20,935 nt of DNA from positions 1 through 20,935 of the forward strand of contig DATHGT010000124.1 of NCBI GenBank assembly GCA_035317605.1, written 5' to 3'. Shown here piece after piece: positions 8,149 to 15,848 of this stretch (positions are counted from its first letter, which is position 1; each line of letters opens with the position of its first letter). The notes under the pieces were generated by a model, which ran no database searches, was not told the origin of the DNA, and was given only the letters and a program-made list of their open reading frames with translations. The translations under genes and the position numbers were made by a program. Source of the stretch: DATHGT01 sp035317605. Lineage in GTDB: Bacteria; Methylomirabilota; Methylomirabilia; Rokubacteriales; CSP1-6.

Positions 8149-8712
8149 ATGGGCCTCGCGAACTGGCTGACCATTCTCCGCATCGTCCTGATTCCCGTCT
8201 TCGTGACGCTCCTCGTCTATCGAAAGCTGGGCCTCGCCCTGCTGGTCTTCGGGGCGGCCGCGCTGACCGATCTCCTCGACGGCTGGGTGGCGCGGTCGCG
8301 GGGGATGGCCAGCCGGCTCGGCGCGTTCCTCGACCCGCTCGCCGACAAGCTCCTGCTCATCGCCTCGTTCGTGACCCTGACCTGGCTCAAGGCGCTGCCG
8401 TTCTGGATCACCGCGGTCGTGTTCAGCCGCGACGTGATGCTGATCGTGGGCGCGTTGCTGATCCACATGGTGGGCGGCCGGATCTATCCGCGGCCGACGT
8501 GGGCGGGCAAGGCCGCGACGTTCTTTCAGATCCTGACCGTGCTGGTGGCGCTGCTGTCCCGGTACTATCGCGTGTCCCTGGGGACGTCGGTGGTCATGTG
8601 GCTGGCCGCGGCCTTCACGATCATGTCAGGCCTGCACTACATCTGGCAGGGCGTGCACGTCCTCAACGCCGCCGAGCACGTGGAGACGGATGAAGCCCCT
8701 CTGCTCCGATGA
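8149..8712 (+). CDS. pgsA: CDP-diacylglycerol-glycerol-3-phosphate 3-phosphatidyltransferase
   Basis: This 187-residue integral membrane enzyme of the CDP-alcohol phosphatidyltransferase family makes phosphatidylglycerol phosphate, the first committed step to PG and cardiolipin. The complete catalytic signature D-x2-DG-x2-AR-x8-G-x3-D-x3-D is present as Asp41, Asp44-Gly45, Ala48-Arg49, Gly58, Asp62 and Asp66. Several hydrophobic segments cover most of the chain (about 5-23, 28-41, 66-80, 84-103, 120-136, 143-163). The N-terminal NWLTILRIVLIPVF is typical of PgsA, though another family member such as a cardiolipin or PS synthase cannot be wholly excluded. It begins 20 bases after hflX without a clear Shine-Dalgarno and overlaps the next gene by 23 bases. 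Confidence 0.92.
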   Translation: MGLANWLTILRIVLIPVFVTLLVYRKLGLALLVFGAAALTDLLDGWVARSRGMASRLGAFLDPLADKLLLIASFVTLTWLKALPFWITAVVFSRDVMLIVGALLIHMVGGRIYPRPTWAGKAATFFQILTVLVALLSRYYRVSLGTSVVMWLAAAFTIMSGLHYIWQGVHVLNAAEHVETDEAPLLR

Positions 8713-10042
8713 GCGCGCCGCGCCGCCGTCGGCCGAGGGTGTCGTCGTCGCGGCGATCCGATCGCGCACGCCCGCCGCGCGGGCCGGCCTCGTCGCCGGC
8801 GATCGCATCCTCGCCGTCAACGGCGCCCCGCTCCGCGACGCCATCGATTTCCAGTTCCAGGCCGGCGACGAGCGCCTGGCCTTGAGGGGAGTCCGTGACG
8901 GCGCGCCCTTCGAGCGCGTGCTGGTCCGGCGCGGTCCCGATCTCGGCCTGGAGCTGGCCGCGCCCACCCCGTCGGAGATCGCCACCTGCGCGAACAAGTG
9001 CGTGTTCTGCTTCATCCACCAGCTCCCCAAGGGTATGCGGCGCAGCCTCTACGTGAAGGACGACGACTTCCGGCTCTCGTTCCTGCACGGCAACTACATC
9101 ACGCTGACCGATCTCGGCGAGGACGAGCTGGCCCGCATCGAGGCGCAGCGCCTGTCGCCGCTCTACGTCTCCGTCCACGCGACCGATCCGACGCTCCGCC
9201 ACGAGCTGCTCGGACGCCCGCGCCTGAGTGCGGCGATCCTGCCGCGGCTCGAGCGGCTGGCCAAGGCCGGCATCCGCATGCACGCGCAGATCGTGCTCTG
9301 CCCGGAGTGGAACGACAGTGAGCACCTCGAGCGCACCGTCCACGAGCTGGCGCCGCTCCATCCGCACGTGGCCACCACGGCGGTGGTGCCGGTCGGCCTC
9401 ACCCGTCACCGCGAGCGGCTGCCACGACTGCGCGGCCTCACCCCGCGGGAGGCGCGCGAGCTGGTCGCGACCGCGGGGGAGTGGCAGGCCCGGTTTCTCT
9501 CCACGCTCGGCAGCCGGTTCATCTTCCTGGCCGACGAGATCTACCTGATGGCGGAGGCGCCGCTCCCGCCCGCCGAGGCGTACGAGGGGTTTCCGATCGC
9601 CGAGGACGGGATCGGCCTCGTGCGCCAGTTCGAGGACGACCTCGCGCGCGCGTGGCGACGCCGGCACGCCTCCGGACGTCGACGGGCGGTCACGATCGTG
9701 ACCGGCGAGATGTACGGCCCGCGGCTGGCGCGCCGGCTGGCTCCGCTCGCCGCCCAGGGGATCGACGCGCGGGTCGCGGCGGTCCCCAACGAGTTCTTCG
9801 GCCGCGCGATCGCGGTCGCCGGCCTGCTCACGGGCGCGGACGTCCAGCGGCACCTCTCCACGCTCGGCGACCTCGGGGAAGAAGTCTTGATCCCCTCGGC
9901 GATGCTGCGCGACCGCGACGGCGTGTTCCTCGACGACCTGACCCCGCACGATCTCGCCCGCGACCTCGGCGTCCCCGTGCGCGCCGTCGAACCCTCCGCG
10001 CGCGCGCTGCTCGCCGCACTCCACGCCCGTCGAGGTCGGTGA
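8690..10042 (+). CDS. DUF512 radical-SAM-like protein with N-terminal PDZ domain
   Basis: This 450-residue member of the DUF512 family (often labelled Fe-S oxidoreductase) has unknown biochemical function. A small PDZ-like domain (about 16-80, with ARAGLVAGDRILAVNG) comes first. It is followed by a cluster-binding motif of canonical radical-SAM spacing, Cys100-x3-Cys104-x2-Cys107 (CANKCVFCFIHQLPKGMR), then a barrel-like region with YVSVHATDP and the DUF512 C-terminal part with FFGRAIAVAGLLTG. It should bind a 4Fe-4S cluster and probably S-adenosylmethionine, in the cytosol. The gene overlaps pgsA by 23 bases and abuts der with no gap. DUF512 genes beside der are also known in other phyla. The link suggests a role near ribosome maturation or RNA/protein modification, but this is inference. 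Confidence 0.9.
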   Translation: MKPLCSDERAAPPSAEGVVVAAIRSRTPAARAGLVAGDRILAVNGAPLRDAIDFQFQAGDERLALRGVRDGAPFERVLVRRGPDLGLELAAPTPSEIATCANKCVFCFIHQLPKGMRRSLYVKDDDFRLSFLHGNYITLTDLGEDELARIEAQRLSPLYVSVHATDPTLRHELLGRPRLSAAILPRLERLAKAGIRMHAQIVLCPEWNDSEHLERTVHELAPLHPHVATTAVVPVGLTRHRERLPRLRGLTPREARELVATAGEWQARFLSTLGSRFIFLADEIYLMAEAPLPPAEAYEGFPIAEDGIGLVRQFEDDLARAWRRRHASGRRRAVTIVTGEMYGPRLARRLAPLAAQGIDARVAAVPNEFFGRAIAVAGLLTGADVQRHLSTLGDLGEEVLIPSAMLRDRDGVFLDDLTPHDLARDLGVPVRAVEPSARALLAALHARRGR

Positions 10043-11404
10043 GTGCTCCGGCCGATCGTGGCCCTGGTCGGGCGCCCCAACGTCGGCAAGTCCACGCTGT
10101 TCAACCGGCTGATCGGACGGCGGCAATCTATCGTTCGTGACGTGCCCGGGGTCACGCGCGACCGGCTGTACGGGCCGGTGGTGTTCGAGCGGTGGCAGGC
10201 CACGGCGGTGGACACCGGCGGCCTCGATCCCAGCTCCGAGGAGCCGCTCGTCGAGTCCGTGCTCCGCCAGGTGATGATCGCGGTCGAGGAGGCCGACGTC
10301 GTGGTCTTCGTGGTCGACGCCCGCGAGGGGGTGACCGCGCTCGATCTCGAGATCGCGCGGATGCTTCGTCGCGCCGGCCGGCCGATCGTGGTCGCCGCGA
10401 ACAAGATCGAGGGTGGCCGCGGCCAGGAGGCCGCCACGTCCGACTTCTTCGGGCTGGGCTTCGGCGAGCCGATGCCCGTCTCCGCCGAGCACGGCCGCGG
10501 GGTCGCCGAGCTGCTCGAAGTCATCCGGGCCCGCGCCCCCGAGACGTCGGACGCGGAGGCCGGGGGCGAGCCCCTGACGCTCGCGGTCATCGGACGCCCG
10601 AACGTCGGCAAGTCCTCCATGGTCAACGCCATGGTCGGCACCGAGCGGGTACTGGTGGACCGCCGTCCGGGCACCACCCGCGACGCCGTCGACACCACGC
10701 TCGTCCATGGCGGCCGGCCGTACGTCATCGTCGACACCGCCGGCATCCGCCGCAAGGGCAAGGTCGAGGAGCCGCTGGAAAAGCTCGCGGTGGTGATGGC
10801 GCTGCGCAGCCTCGAGCGCTGCCGGACCGCGGTGATCGTGATCGACGCCTCCGAGGGGGTCACCGCGCAGGACGCGCACATCGCGGGCTACGCCCACGAA
10901 GCGGGGCGGGCCGCCGTGCTGGTCGTCAACAAGTGGGATCTGGTCCCGCCGGGCCTGGTGAGAAGGGCCGAGGTGATGGAGCAGATCCGCGACCGCCTGA
11001 CCTTCCTCGACTACGCGCCGGTGTGCTTCACCTCGGCCGTGCGCGGGGAGGGCATCGCCGATCTCTTCGACGCCATCGATCACGTGGCGCGCGAGGCGCG
11101 GCGCCGGGTGGCCGACGCCGCCGTCACCGAGACCGTGCGCCAGGCCGTGGCCCGGCGGCCGCTCTCGATCCGCGGCGTGCCGCTGACCGTTCACTCCGCC
11201 GCGCAGGTGACGACCAATCCGCCGACGTTCGCGCTCCGGGTCAACCGGCCGGACGAGATCCACTTCTCGTACGAGCGCTATCTGACGAACGCGCTGCGCC
11301 AGGCGTTCGGGTTCTCGGGGTCTCCGATCCGCGTGTCGTTCCGCAAGGCGGTGAGCAAGCGCGCGCGGAGCGCGCCCATGGAACGGCGCGGTGCGCGTCG
11401 CTGA
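10043..11404 (+). CDS. der: Ribosome assembly GTPase Der (EngA)
   Basis: This 453-residue double-GTPase is essential for 50S subunit maturation. The first G domain has GRPNVGKS (10-17), DTGG and the G4 motif Asn120-Lys-Ile-Glu123. The second has GRPNVGKS (184-191), DTAGI and a regular NKWD (296-299). A KH-like domain follows, ending in RNRPDEIHFSYERYL-like sequence (VNRPDEIHFSYERYL here) and a basic tail. The Glu in the first G4 motif in place of the usual Asp is unusual. The GTG at 10043 follows the DUF512 stop directly and gives the canonical N-terminus. The 3' end overlaps the DUF3047 gene by 14 bases. Confidence 0.97.
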   Translation: MLRPIVALVGRPNVGKSTLFNRLIGRRQSIVRDVPGVTRDRLYGPVVFERWQATAVDTGGLDPSSEEPLVESVLRQVMIAVEEADVVVFVVDAREGVTALDLEIARMLRRAGRPIVVAANKIEGGRGQEAATSDFFGLGFGEPMPVSAEHGRGVAELLEVIRARAPETSDAEAGGEPLTLAVIGRPNVGKSSMVNAMVGTERVLVDRRPGTTRDAVDTTLVHGGRPYVIVDTAGIRRKGKVEEPLEKLAVVMALRSLERCRTAVIVIDASEGVTAQDAHIAGYAHEAGRAAVLVVNKWDLVPPGLVRRAEVMEQIRDRLTFLDYAPVCFTSAVRGEGIADLFDAIDHVAREARRRVADAAVTETVRQAVARRPLSIRGVPLTVHSAAQVTTNPPTFALRVNRPDEIHFSYERYLTNALRQAFGFSGSPIRVSFRKAVSKRARSAPMERRGARR

Positions 11405-12308
11405 GCGGCCCGGCACCTTGCTGGCCACGCTGCGCGTGTCGCGGAGCACGCGTGCGCTTCTGGTGGTCGCCGCGCTCATGATCGTGATGGTGGCCGTCGT
11501 GGCCGTGGTGCTGGCCAGCCCGCGGTCCCGCACGCGATACCTGGGCCGCGCGGTCCCCACCTCCGCGCTCGACGCCCGCGAGCTGATGCGGCGCATGGCC
11601 GGAGGATCCACGCCGGCGGTGATCGCCACCCGCCGACAGGTCCTCGTTCCCGACGCCGAGGGGCTGCGGGTGCCGATGTCCGACGATCCGCCCGCGCGGG
11701 TGCCGATCGAAGGCGTACCGTCCGGCTGGCAGCTGCGCGAGTTCGCCGGGCGCGCCGAGGTGGAGCTGGTGCGCGGGGAGCGCGCGCTGGCCTTCCGCCT
11801 GCGCAGCACGCGCACGTCGTTCGCGCTCTACCGCGACGTGGTGGTCAGCCTCGACGAGTTCCCGACGCTCGCGTGGTCGTGGAAGGTCACGCAGCTGCCG
11901 GCCGGGGGCGACGTGCGCGATCGCCTGCGCGACGATCAGGCCGCGCAGATCTACGTGGTGTTTCCGCGGTGGCCGGCGCCGCGCACGCGCAGCGACGTGA
12001 TCGGCTATGTGTGGGATACGACGGCGCCCGTGGGGACGATGGTGACGAGCGCGCGGGCGCCGAACGTGAAGATCGTCGTGGTGGAGTCCGGCGGCACCCA
12101 TCGCGGGAGCTGGCAGCGGCAGCGGCGCAACGTGGCCCAGGACTATCAGACGCTGTTCCAGCGTCCGCCCCCGCGGGTGGGCGCGGTCGCGGTCATGATC
12201 GACGCCAACGACACGGGAAGCTCGGCCGACGCGACCATCGGGGACCTCATGTTCATGCGGGCGGACGCTCCAGAAAGAGTGAAAACGCCAACCCCTATGC
12301 TAAGATGA
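11391..12308 (+). CDS. Membrane-anchored DUF3047 protein
   Basis: This 305-residue protein of the DUF3047 family has unknown function. The N-terminus has one strong membrane segment (about 22-42) after a basic start, so the bulk is probably periplasmic. From about 107 the conserved DUF3047 region carries WSWKV, LPAGGD, DDQAAQIYVVFP, IGYVWD and, near the end, PPRVGAVAVMIDANDTG and IGDLMF. The Asp-rich end could bind metal or sugar, but no catalytic assignment is possible. The GTG at 11391 overlaps der by 14 bases, making it the last gene of the long run starting at ihfB. Its end overlaps the promoter proposed for the SPOR gene. Confidence 0.8.
   Translation: MRVAERPGTLLATLRVSRSTRALLVVAALMIVMVAVVAVVLASPRSRTRYLGRAVPTSALDARELMRRMAGGSTPAVIATRRQVLVPDAEGLRVPMSDDPPARVPIEGVPSGWQLREFAGRAEVELVRGERALAFRLRSTRTSFALYRDVVVSLDEFPTLAWSWKVTQLPAGGDVRDRLRDDQAAQIYVVFPRWPAPRTRSDVIGYVWDTTAPVGTMVTSARAPNVKIVVVESGGTHRGSWQRQRRNVAQDYQTLFQRPPPRVGAVAVMIDANDTGSSADATIGDLMFMRADAPERVKTPTPMLR
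12279..12306 (+). promoter_or_regulatory. Possible promoter for the SPOR gene
   Basis: GTGAAA (12279-12284) and TAAGAT (12301-12306) are separated by 16 bases, and the local sequence is clearly AT-richer than the surroundings. It lies at the end of the DUF3047 gene and would give a leader of about 38 bases with an AAAGGGGG Shine-Dalgarno ahead of the ATG at 12351. Confidence 0.4.
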
Positions 12309-12350
12309 CACTCATGGTTTCAGACGCCGTGTCATCCGAAAGGGGGCGCG

Positions 12351-13523
12351 ATGAGCCCTGACCGGGATTCCGGGCGATTGGGCGATAACGACCTCGACGT
12401 AGACGAACAGGAAGAATCCTCCCGAAGCATCTTCTCCGCGCTGTGGTTCCGCGTGTTGCTGGCCGTGCTCGTTCTTGGTGTGCTTGCCGCCGTCGCCGTC
12501 CCGTATGTGCTCGATACCTCGGCCCTGAAGACCTCGACGGCGAAGTCCGCGACGGTGCCGCCCACGGCTCCCGCGACCGCGGCCCCGGCCGTGCCGGCCG
12601 CCGCGCCTCCAGCCCCCTCGGCCGCGGCCGCCGCCCCGGCGGAGTCTCCCGCCGCCACCGCCGCTCCCGCGGCACCGACGGCGGTGCCGGCCACGCCGCC
12701 GTCCTCGGCGGCCACGGCGCGAGCGAAGTCCGAAACACCCACCGCGGCGCCGGCCGCGAAAACGCCGACGGCAAAGTCGGCCGCGACGAAATCGGTCCCG
12801 GCGAAATCGGCCACGATGGTCGCCAAAGCGAACGACGCGCCGAAGGCGAGCGAGAGTTCGAAAGCTGGCGACAGTCAAAAGGTGTCGGCGAAGGCCGACC
12901 AGCCGGCCCCCAAAGCCGCCGACGCCGCGACGAAACCGGCGGAGCCGACGCCGAAGGCCGCGGAATCGACCAAGGCGAGCGCGCCGAAAGCGGCGGGTGG
13001 CGGAAGCGGCCGGGCGTACTGGGTGCAGGTGGGCGCGTTCAAGGACGCCGAGACGGCCAAGCGGGTCGGCACGCGCCTGCGCGAGCAAGGCTTTCGCGTC
13101 GAAGAGTCGTCGACCGGCAGCGTGGGCGCCGGCGCGGCCGCGCCGCGCGCGTCGGCCGATCGCTACGACGTCGTGGTGTCGGGAGCGTCGGCCGCCGACG
13201 TCGAGCCCCGACTCGCCCCGAAGGGACTGAAAGGGGAGGCCACCGCGAACGGCGTGGTCGTCCGCCCGAGCTTGGCCCTGCGCGAGGCGGTGGCGCTGTC
13301 GCGCGATCTGGCCGACGCCGGGCTCAGCGTGCAGGTGCGGCGCATCGGCGGTCCGGCCCCGGCGCCCGCGTCCGCTCCGGCCGCGGCCTCGACCCCGGCG
13401 GTGGGACAGGCGCTCTATCGCGTGCGGGTGGGAGGCTTCGCCGACCGCACCGCCGCCGTGGACGCGGTGAAGCAGCTCGAGGACAAGGGCTTCAAACCCT
13501 TCATCGCACGAGGCAACGAGTGA
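12351..13523 (+). CDS. Membrane-anchored SPOR-domain protein with long Ala/Pro/Lys linker
   Basis: This 390-residue protein is likely anchored in the inner membrane with a periplasmic SPOR end. An acidic cytoplasmic start (1-30) precedes one membrane segment (about 31-53). A long low-complexity linker rich in Ala, Pro, Thr and Lys (about 55-218), with repeated AKS and APA units, could cross the periplasm. Two SPOR-like regions follow: one starting at Tyr223 (YWVQVGAFKDAETAKR) and a second at 354-390 (LYRVRVGGFADRTAAVDA). SPOR domains bind denuded peptidoglycan glycan strands, usually at division sites, so a division or cell-wall role as in FtsN/DedD is likely. The middle part (about 265-350) looks like a degenerate SPOR repeat. 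It precedes ihfA by 31 bases. Confidence 0.85.
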   Translation: MSPDRDSGRLGDNDLDVDEQEESSRSIFSALWFRVLLAVLVLGVLAAVAVPYVLDTSALKTSTAKSATVPPTAPATAAPAVPAAAPPAPSAAAAAPAESPAATAAPAAPTAVPATPPSSAATARAKSETPTAAPAAKTPTAKSAATKSVPAKSATMVAKANDAPKASESSKAGDSQKVSAKADQPAPKAADAATKPAEPTPKAAESTKASAPKAAGGGSGRAYWVQVGAFKDAETAKRVGTRLREQGFRVEESSTGSVGAGAAAPRASADRYDVVVSGASAADVEPRLAPKGLKGEATANGVVVRPSLALREAVALSRDLADAGLSVQVRRIGGPAPAPASAPAAASTPAVGQALYRVRVGGFADRTAAVDAVKQLEDKGFKPFIARGNE

Positions 13524-13554
13524 GTCTCGCGCTCCGAGGAGGTGAGCCGACACC

Positions 13555-13839
13555 GTGACCAAGAACGATCTGGTCAACGCGGTCGCGGCCCATGGGCTGT
13601 CCAAGCGGCAGTCGGCGTCCGTGGTCGAATCCGTCTTCGACATGATCTTCCGCTGCTTCGAGAAGAGCGAGGACGTGAAGATCGTCGGCTTCGGGCACTT
13701 TCGCATCCGCCGCAAGGCGTCGCGGCGCGGGCGCAATCCGCAAACCGGCGACAGCATCGAGATCACCGCGCGCAAGGTGCTGACCTTCAAGCCGAGCAAA
13801 GGGCTCAAGCAACGGATCAACAGCCAGACCACGGCGTGA
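13555..13839 (+). CDS. ihfA: Integration host factor alpha-like subunit
   Basis: This 94-residue HU/IHF-family protein has GFGHFRIRRK, the intercalating-proline arm GRNPQTG and the ending ITARKVLTFKPSKGLK, which is typical of IHF alpha rather than HU. It would pair with the beta-like subunit encoded at 912 to make sequence-specific 160-degree-type bends. The GTG start at 13555 is fixed by GAGGAGGTGA at 13536-13545, containing an 8-base perfect match to the anti-Shine-Dalgarno, 9 bases upstream. The stop overlaps the following MerR-type gene by 4 bases, an arrangement common for ihfA. Confidence 0.9.
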   Translation: MTKNDLVNAVAAHGLSKRQSASVVESVFDMIFRCFEKSEDVKIVGFGHFRIRRKASRRGRNPQTGDSIEITARKVLTFKPSKGLKQRINSQTTA

Positions 13840-14192
13840 CCACGGAGACCGCCGAGAAGCTGTACTACCGGATCGGCGAGGTCGAGTCGATCACGCGCGT
13901 CCCCGCGTACGTCCTGCGTTACTGGGAGTCCGAGTTCAAGCTGCTGCGGCCCAAGAAGAACCCGGCCGGGCAGCGCGTCTATCGCAAGCGCGACCTCGAG
14001 CTGGTCCAGCGCATCCGCACCCTGCTCTACGACGAGCGGCTCACCCTGGAGGGCGCCAAGAAGCGCCTGCTCGCCGAGTCGCGCAAGGGGCCGGAGCAGC
14101 TCCAGTTCGGACTCAAGGAAGCCGCCTACGCGGGCGCGCTCCGGCGCATCCGCGACCGTCTCACGCGCCTGCGCGCGCGCCTGACTTCTTGA
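13836..14192 (+). CDS. MerR-family transcriptional regulator
   Basis: This 118-residue protein is built on a MerR-type winged helix (about 9-75: YYRIGEVESITRVPAYVLRY, WESEFKLLRPKKN, RVYRKRDLELVQRI). A short basic alpha-helical tail follows. There is no effector-binding domain and no conserved metal-binding cysteines, so its inducer is unknown. It belongs to the small MerR/MlrA-like regulators found directly after ihfA in many Gram-negative genomes, often annotated as heat-shock or division regulators. The GTG at 13836 overlaps the ihfA stop (GTGA), and upstream in-frame sequence inside ihfA is not MerR-like. Confidence 0.88.
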   Translation: MTTETAEKLYYRIGEVESITRVPAYVLRYWESEFKLLRPKKNPAGQRVYRKRDLELVQRIRTLLYDERLTLEGAKKRLLAESRKGPEQLQFGLKEAAYAGALRRIRDRLTRLRARLTS

Positions 14193-14217
14193 AGCGCCGC
14201 GCGCTTTCTGCGAAGAT
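14189..14217 (+). promoter_or_regulatory. Weak promoter candidate for tRNA-Pro(GGG)
   Basis: TTGAAG (14189-14194) and GAAGAT (14212-14217) are spaced by 17 bases, with the predicted start a few bases before the tRNA. The -35 overlaps the stop of the MerR gene. The -10 match is poor (3 of 6). Confidence 0.3.
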
Positions 14218-14227
14218 GACATCCCTT

Positions 14228-14304
14228 CGGGGCGTAGCGCAGCCCGGTAGCGCACCGGACTGGGGGTCCGGTGGTCGCAGGTTCAAATCCTGTCGCCCCG
14301 ACCA
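14228..14304 (+). tRNA. tRNA-Pro (anticodon GGG)
   Basis: This is a 77-base cloverleaf with encoded CCA. The acceptor CGGGGCG pairs with CGCCCCG, and discriminator A and CCA are at 14301-14304. The D stem is GCGC/GCGC with loop AGCCCGGTA. The anticodon stem CCGGA/TCCGG encloses CTGGGGG, placing anticodon GGG at 14262-14264. The T loop is TTCAAAT. The gene sits 12 bases ahead of surE and is followed by TTTTCTT. Confidence 0.97.
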
Positions 14305-14316
14305 TTTTCTTCCCTG

Positions 14317-15087
14317 ATGCCCATCCTGCTGGTCACCAACGACGACGGCGTGCACGCGGCCGGTCTGGCCGCGCTCGCCACCGCCCTCGAGGACCTGGGC
14401 GACGTCCACGTGCTGGCCCCCGAGCGCGAGCAGAGCGCGTGCGGCCACGCGCTGACGCTGCACCGGCCGCTCCGGGTGGAGCCCGTGCGCGAGCGATGGT
14501 TCGCGGTGAACGGCACGCCCTCCGACTGCGTCAACCTCGGCGTGCTCGGCTTCCTGCCCGAGCGTCCCGTCCTGATCGCCTCCGGCATCAACCACGGGAC
14601 GAACGTGGGCGACGACGTGACGTACTCGGGGACGGTGTCGGCGGCGATGGAAGGGCTGCTGCTCGGGGTGCCCTCGATCGCGGTCTCGCTGGTCCCCGGC
14701 GGTGACTTCGTCGAGGCCGGGCGGGCCGCGCGCCTGGTAGCCGCCCGCGTGCTCGTGGAGGGCCTGCCGCCCAAGACGCTGCTGAACGTCAACGTCCCCG
14801 CCGAGCCGCCCAAGGGCATGCGCGTGACCCGCCTCGGGCATCGCGTGTACAGCGGCAAGATCGTCGAGCAGATGGATCCGCGCGGGCGCAAGCACTACTG
14901 GATCGGCGGCGGCGAGCCGGAATGGAAGCTGCTCGAGGGCTCCGACATGGAGGCGTTGAACGAGGGGTTCGTGTCGGTCACGCCCGTGCACCTCGATCTC
15001 ACCAGCCACCGCGCGCTCAACGAGATGCGGGACTGGTCGGCCACGCTCAGCTCGCAGCTCCGCCGCGCCGGAGAGCGACGACGGTAG
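14317..15087 (+). CDS. surE: 5'/3'-nucleotidase SurE
   Basis: This 256-residue survival protein is a metal-dependent phosphatase acting on 5'- and 3'-nucleotides and often on exopolyphosphate. Expected metal ligands are present: Asp9, Asp10, Ser40 and Asn96 in SGINHGTNVGDDVTYSGTV. The signature LLVTNDDG stands at the N-terminus. The ATG at 14317 lies only 12 bases after the mature end of tRNA-Pro(GGG) and has no clear Shine-Dalgarno (TTTTCTTCCCTG ahead). Expression may therefore depend on read-through from the tRNA and its 3' processing. Downstream pcm and, further on, nlpD and rpoS reproduce the classical stationary-phase block. Confidence 0.96.
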   Translation: MPILLVTNDDGVHAAGLAALATALEDLGDVHVLAPEREQSACGHALTLHRPLRVEPVRERWFAVNGTPSDCVNLGVLGFLPERPVLIASGINHGTNVGDDVTYSGTVSAAMEGLLLGVPSIAVSLVPGGDFVEAGRAARLVAARVLVEGLPPKTLLNVNVPAEPPKGMRVTRLGHRVYSGKIVEQMDPRGRKHYWIGGGEPEWKLLEGSDMEALNEGFVSVTPVHLDLTSHRALNEMRDWSATLSSQLRRAGERRR

Positions 15088-15128
15088 CGCTGCCGAGCCG
15101 CGCCCCCTTCGAGCGCGAGCGCGAGCGC

Positions 15129-15743
15129 ATGGTCGACGAGCAGCTCACGCGCCGCGGGATCGTCGACGAGCGCGTGCTCGCCGCCATGCGGCGCGTCCCC
15201 CGGCACCTGTTCGTCGAAGAAGCGCTGCGCGACCGCGCCTACGGCGATCACCCGCTGCCCATTGGCGAGCACCAGACGATCTCGCAGCCGTACATCGTCG
15301 GGCTGATGACCTCGCTGCTGGCCCTCGAGGGCGGCGAGAAAGTGCTCGACGTGGGCACGGGCTCCGGCTACCAGACCGCCGTGCTGGCGGGGCTGGTCCG
15401 GCGCGTGTGCTCGATCGAGCGGCTGCCCGCCCTGGCCGCGCGCGCCCGCGGAATCATCGAGGGGCTCGGCATCACCAACGTGTGGATCCGGGTGGGCAAC
15501 GGGGCGCTCGGTTGGCCCGACGAAGCACCGTTCGACCGCATCCTGGTCGCTGCGGGCGGACCGTCGGTGCCGCCGCCGCTGTTCCAGCAGCTCGCCGCGG
15601 GCGGCCGCATGGTCCTGCCCATCGGCGACGCCACCAGCCAGATCCTGACCCTCGTCGAGAACGTGGACGGCCAGATGAAGATCACCTCGCACGGAGATTG
15701 CTCGTTCGTGAAGCTGGTGGGCAAGTATGCGTGGGATGCGTGA
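15129..15743 (+). CDS. pcm: Protein-L-isoaspartate O-methyltransferase
   Basis: This 204-residue SAM-dependent enzyme methylates isoaspartyl residues in aged proteins to start their repair. It shows RRVPRHLFV, the substrate-site PIGEHQTISQPYIV (Thr50, Ser52), SAM motif I VLDVGTGSGYQTAVLA (72-87) and APFDRILVAAGGP. The ATG at 15129 gives the usual start MVDEQLTRRGI. The frame is open further back through PFERERER with no AUG/GUG/UUG immediately usable, though a CTG at 15090, two bases past the surE stop, is conceivable. The gene ends 21 bases before tRNA-Pro(CGG), whose promoter it nearly touches. Confidence 0.95.
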   Translation: MVDEQLTRRGIVDERVLAAMRRVPRHLFVEEALRDRAYGDHPLPIGEHQTISQPYIVGLMTSLLALEGGEKVLDVGTGSGYQTAVLAGLVRRVCSIERLPALAARARGIIEGLGITNVWIRVGNGALGWPDEAPFDRILVAAGGPSVPPPLFQQLAAGGRMVLPIGDATSQILTLVENVDGQMKITSHGDCSFVKLVGKYAWDA

Positions 15744-15748
15744 GCCTG

Positions 15749-15754
15749 TACAAT
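15749..15754 (+). promoter_or_regulatory. -10 box of tRNA-Pro(CGG)
   Basis: TACAAT (5 of 6 consensus) ends 10 bases before the tRNA and directly follows the pcm stop. No good -35 hexamer is visible at 16-18 bases upstream. Confidence 0.5.
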
Positions 15755-15764
15755 GTGCGGCACG

Positions 15765-15841
<77 letters not shown>

Positions 15842-15848
15842 TTCCCTT

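Noticed and set aside
8663..11815. Very long minus-strand open frame (1050 codons) opposite DUF512 and der; similar ones at 1664-4222 and 12312-14255
   Set aside because: They lie antisense to well-recognised genes and have the Arg/Gly/His/Asp-rich composition of GC-rich codon shadows, with no motifs.
14161..14300. Minus-strand peptide containing GRQDLNLRPPDPQSGALPGC across tRNA-Pro(GGG), and similar ones over tRNA-Pro(CGG) and tRNA-Arg
   Set aside because: This is the familiar false protein read from the antisense of tRNA genes; the tRNA cloverleaves explain the sequence.
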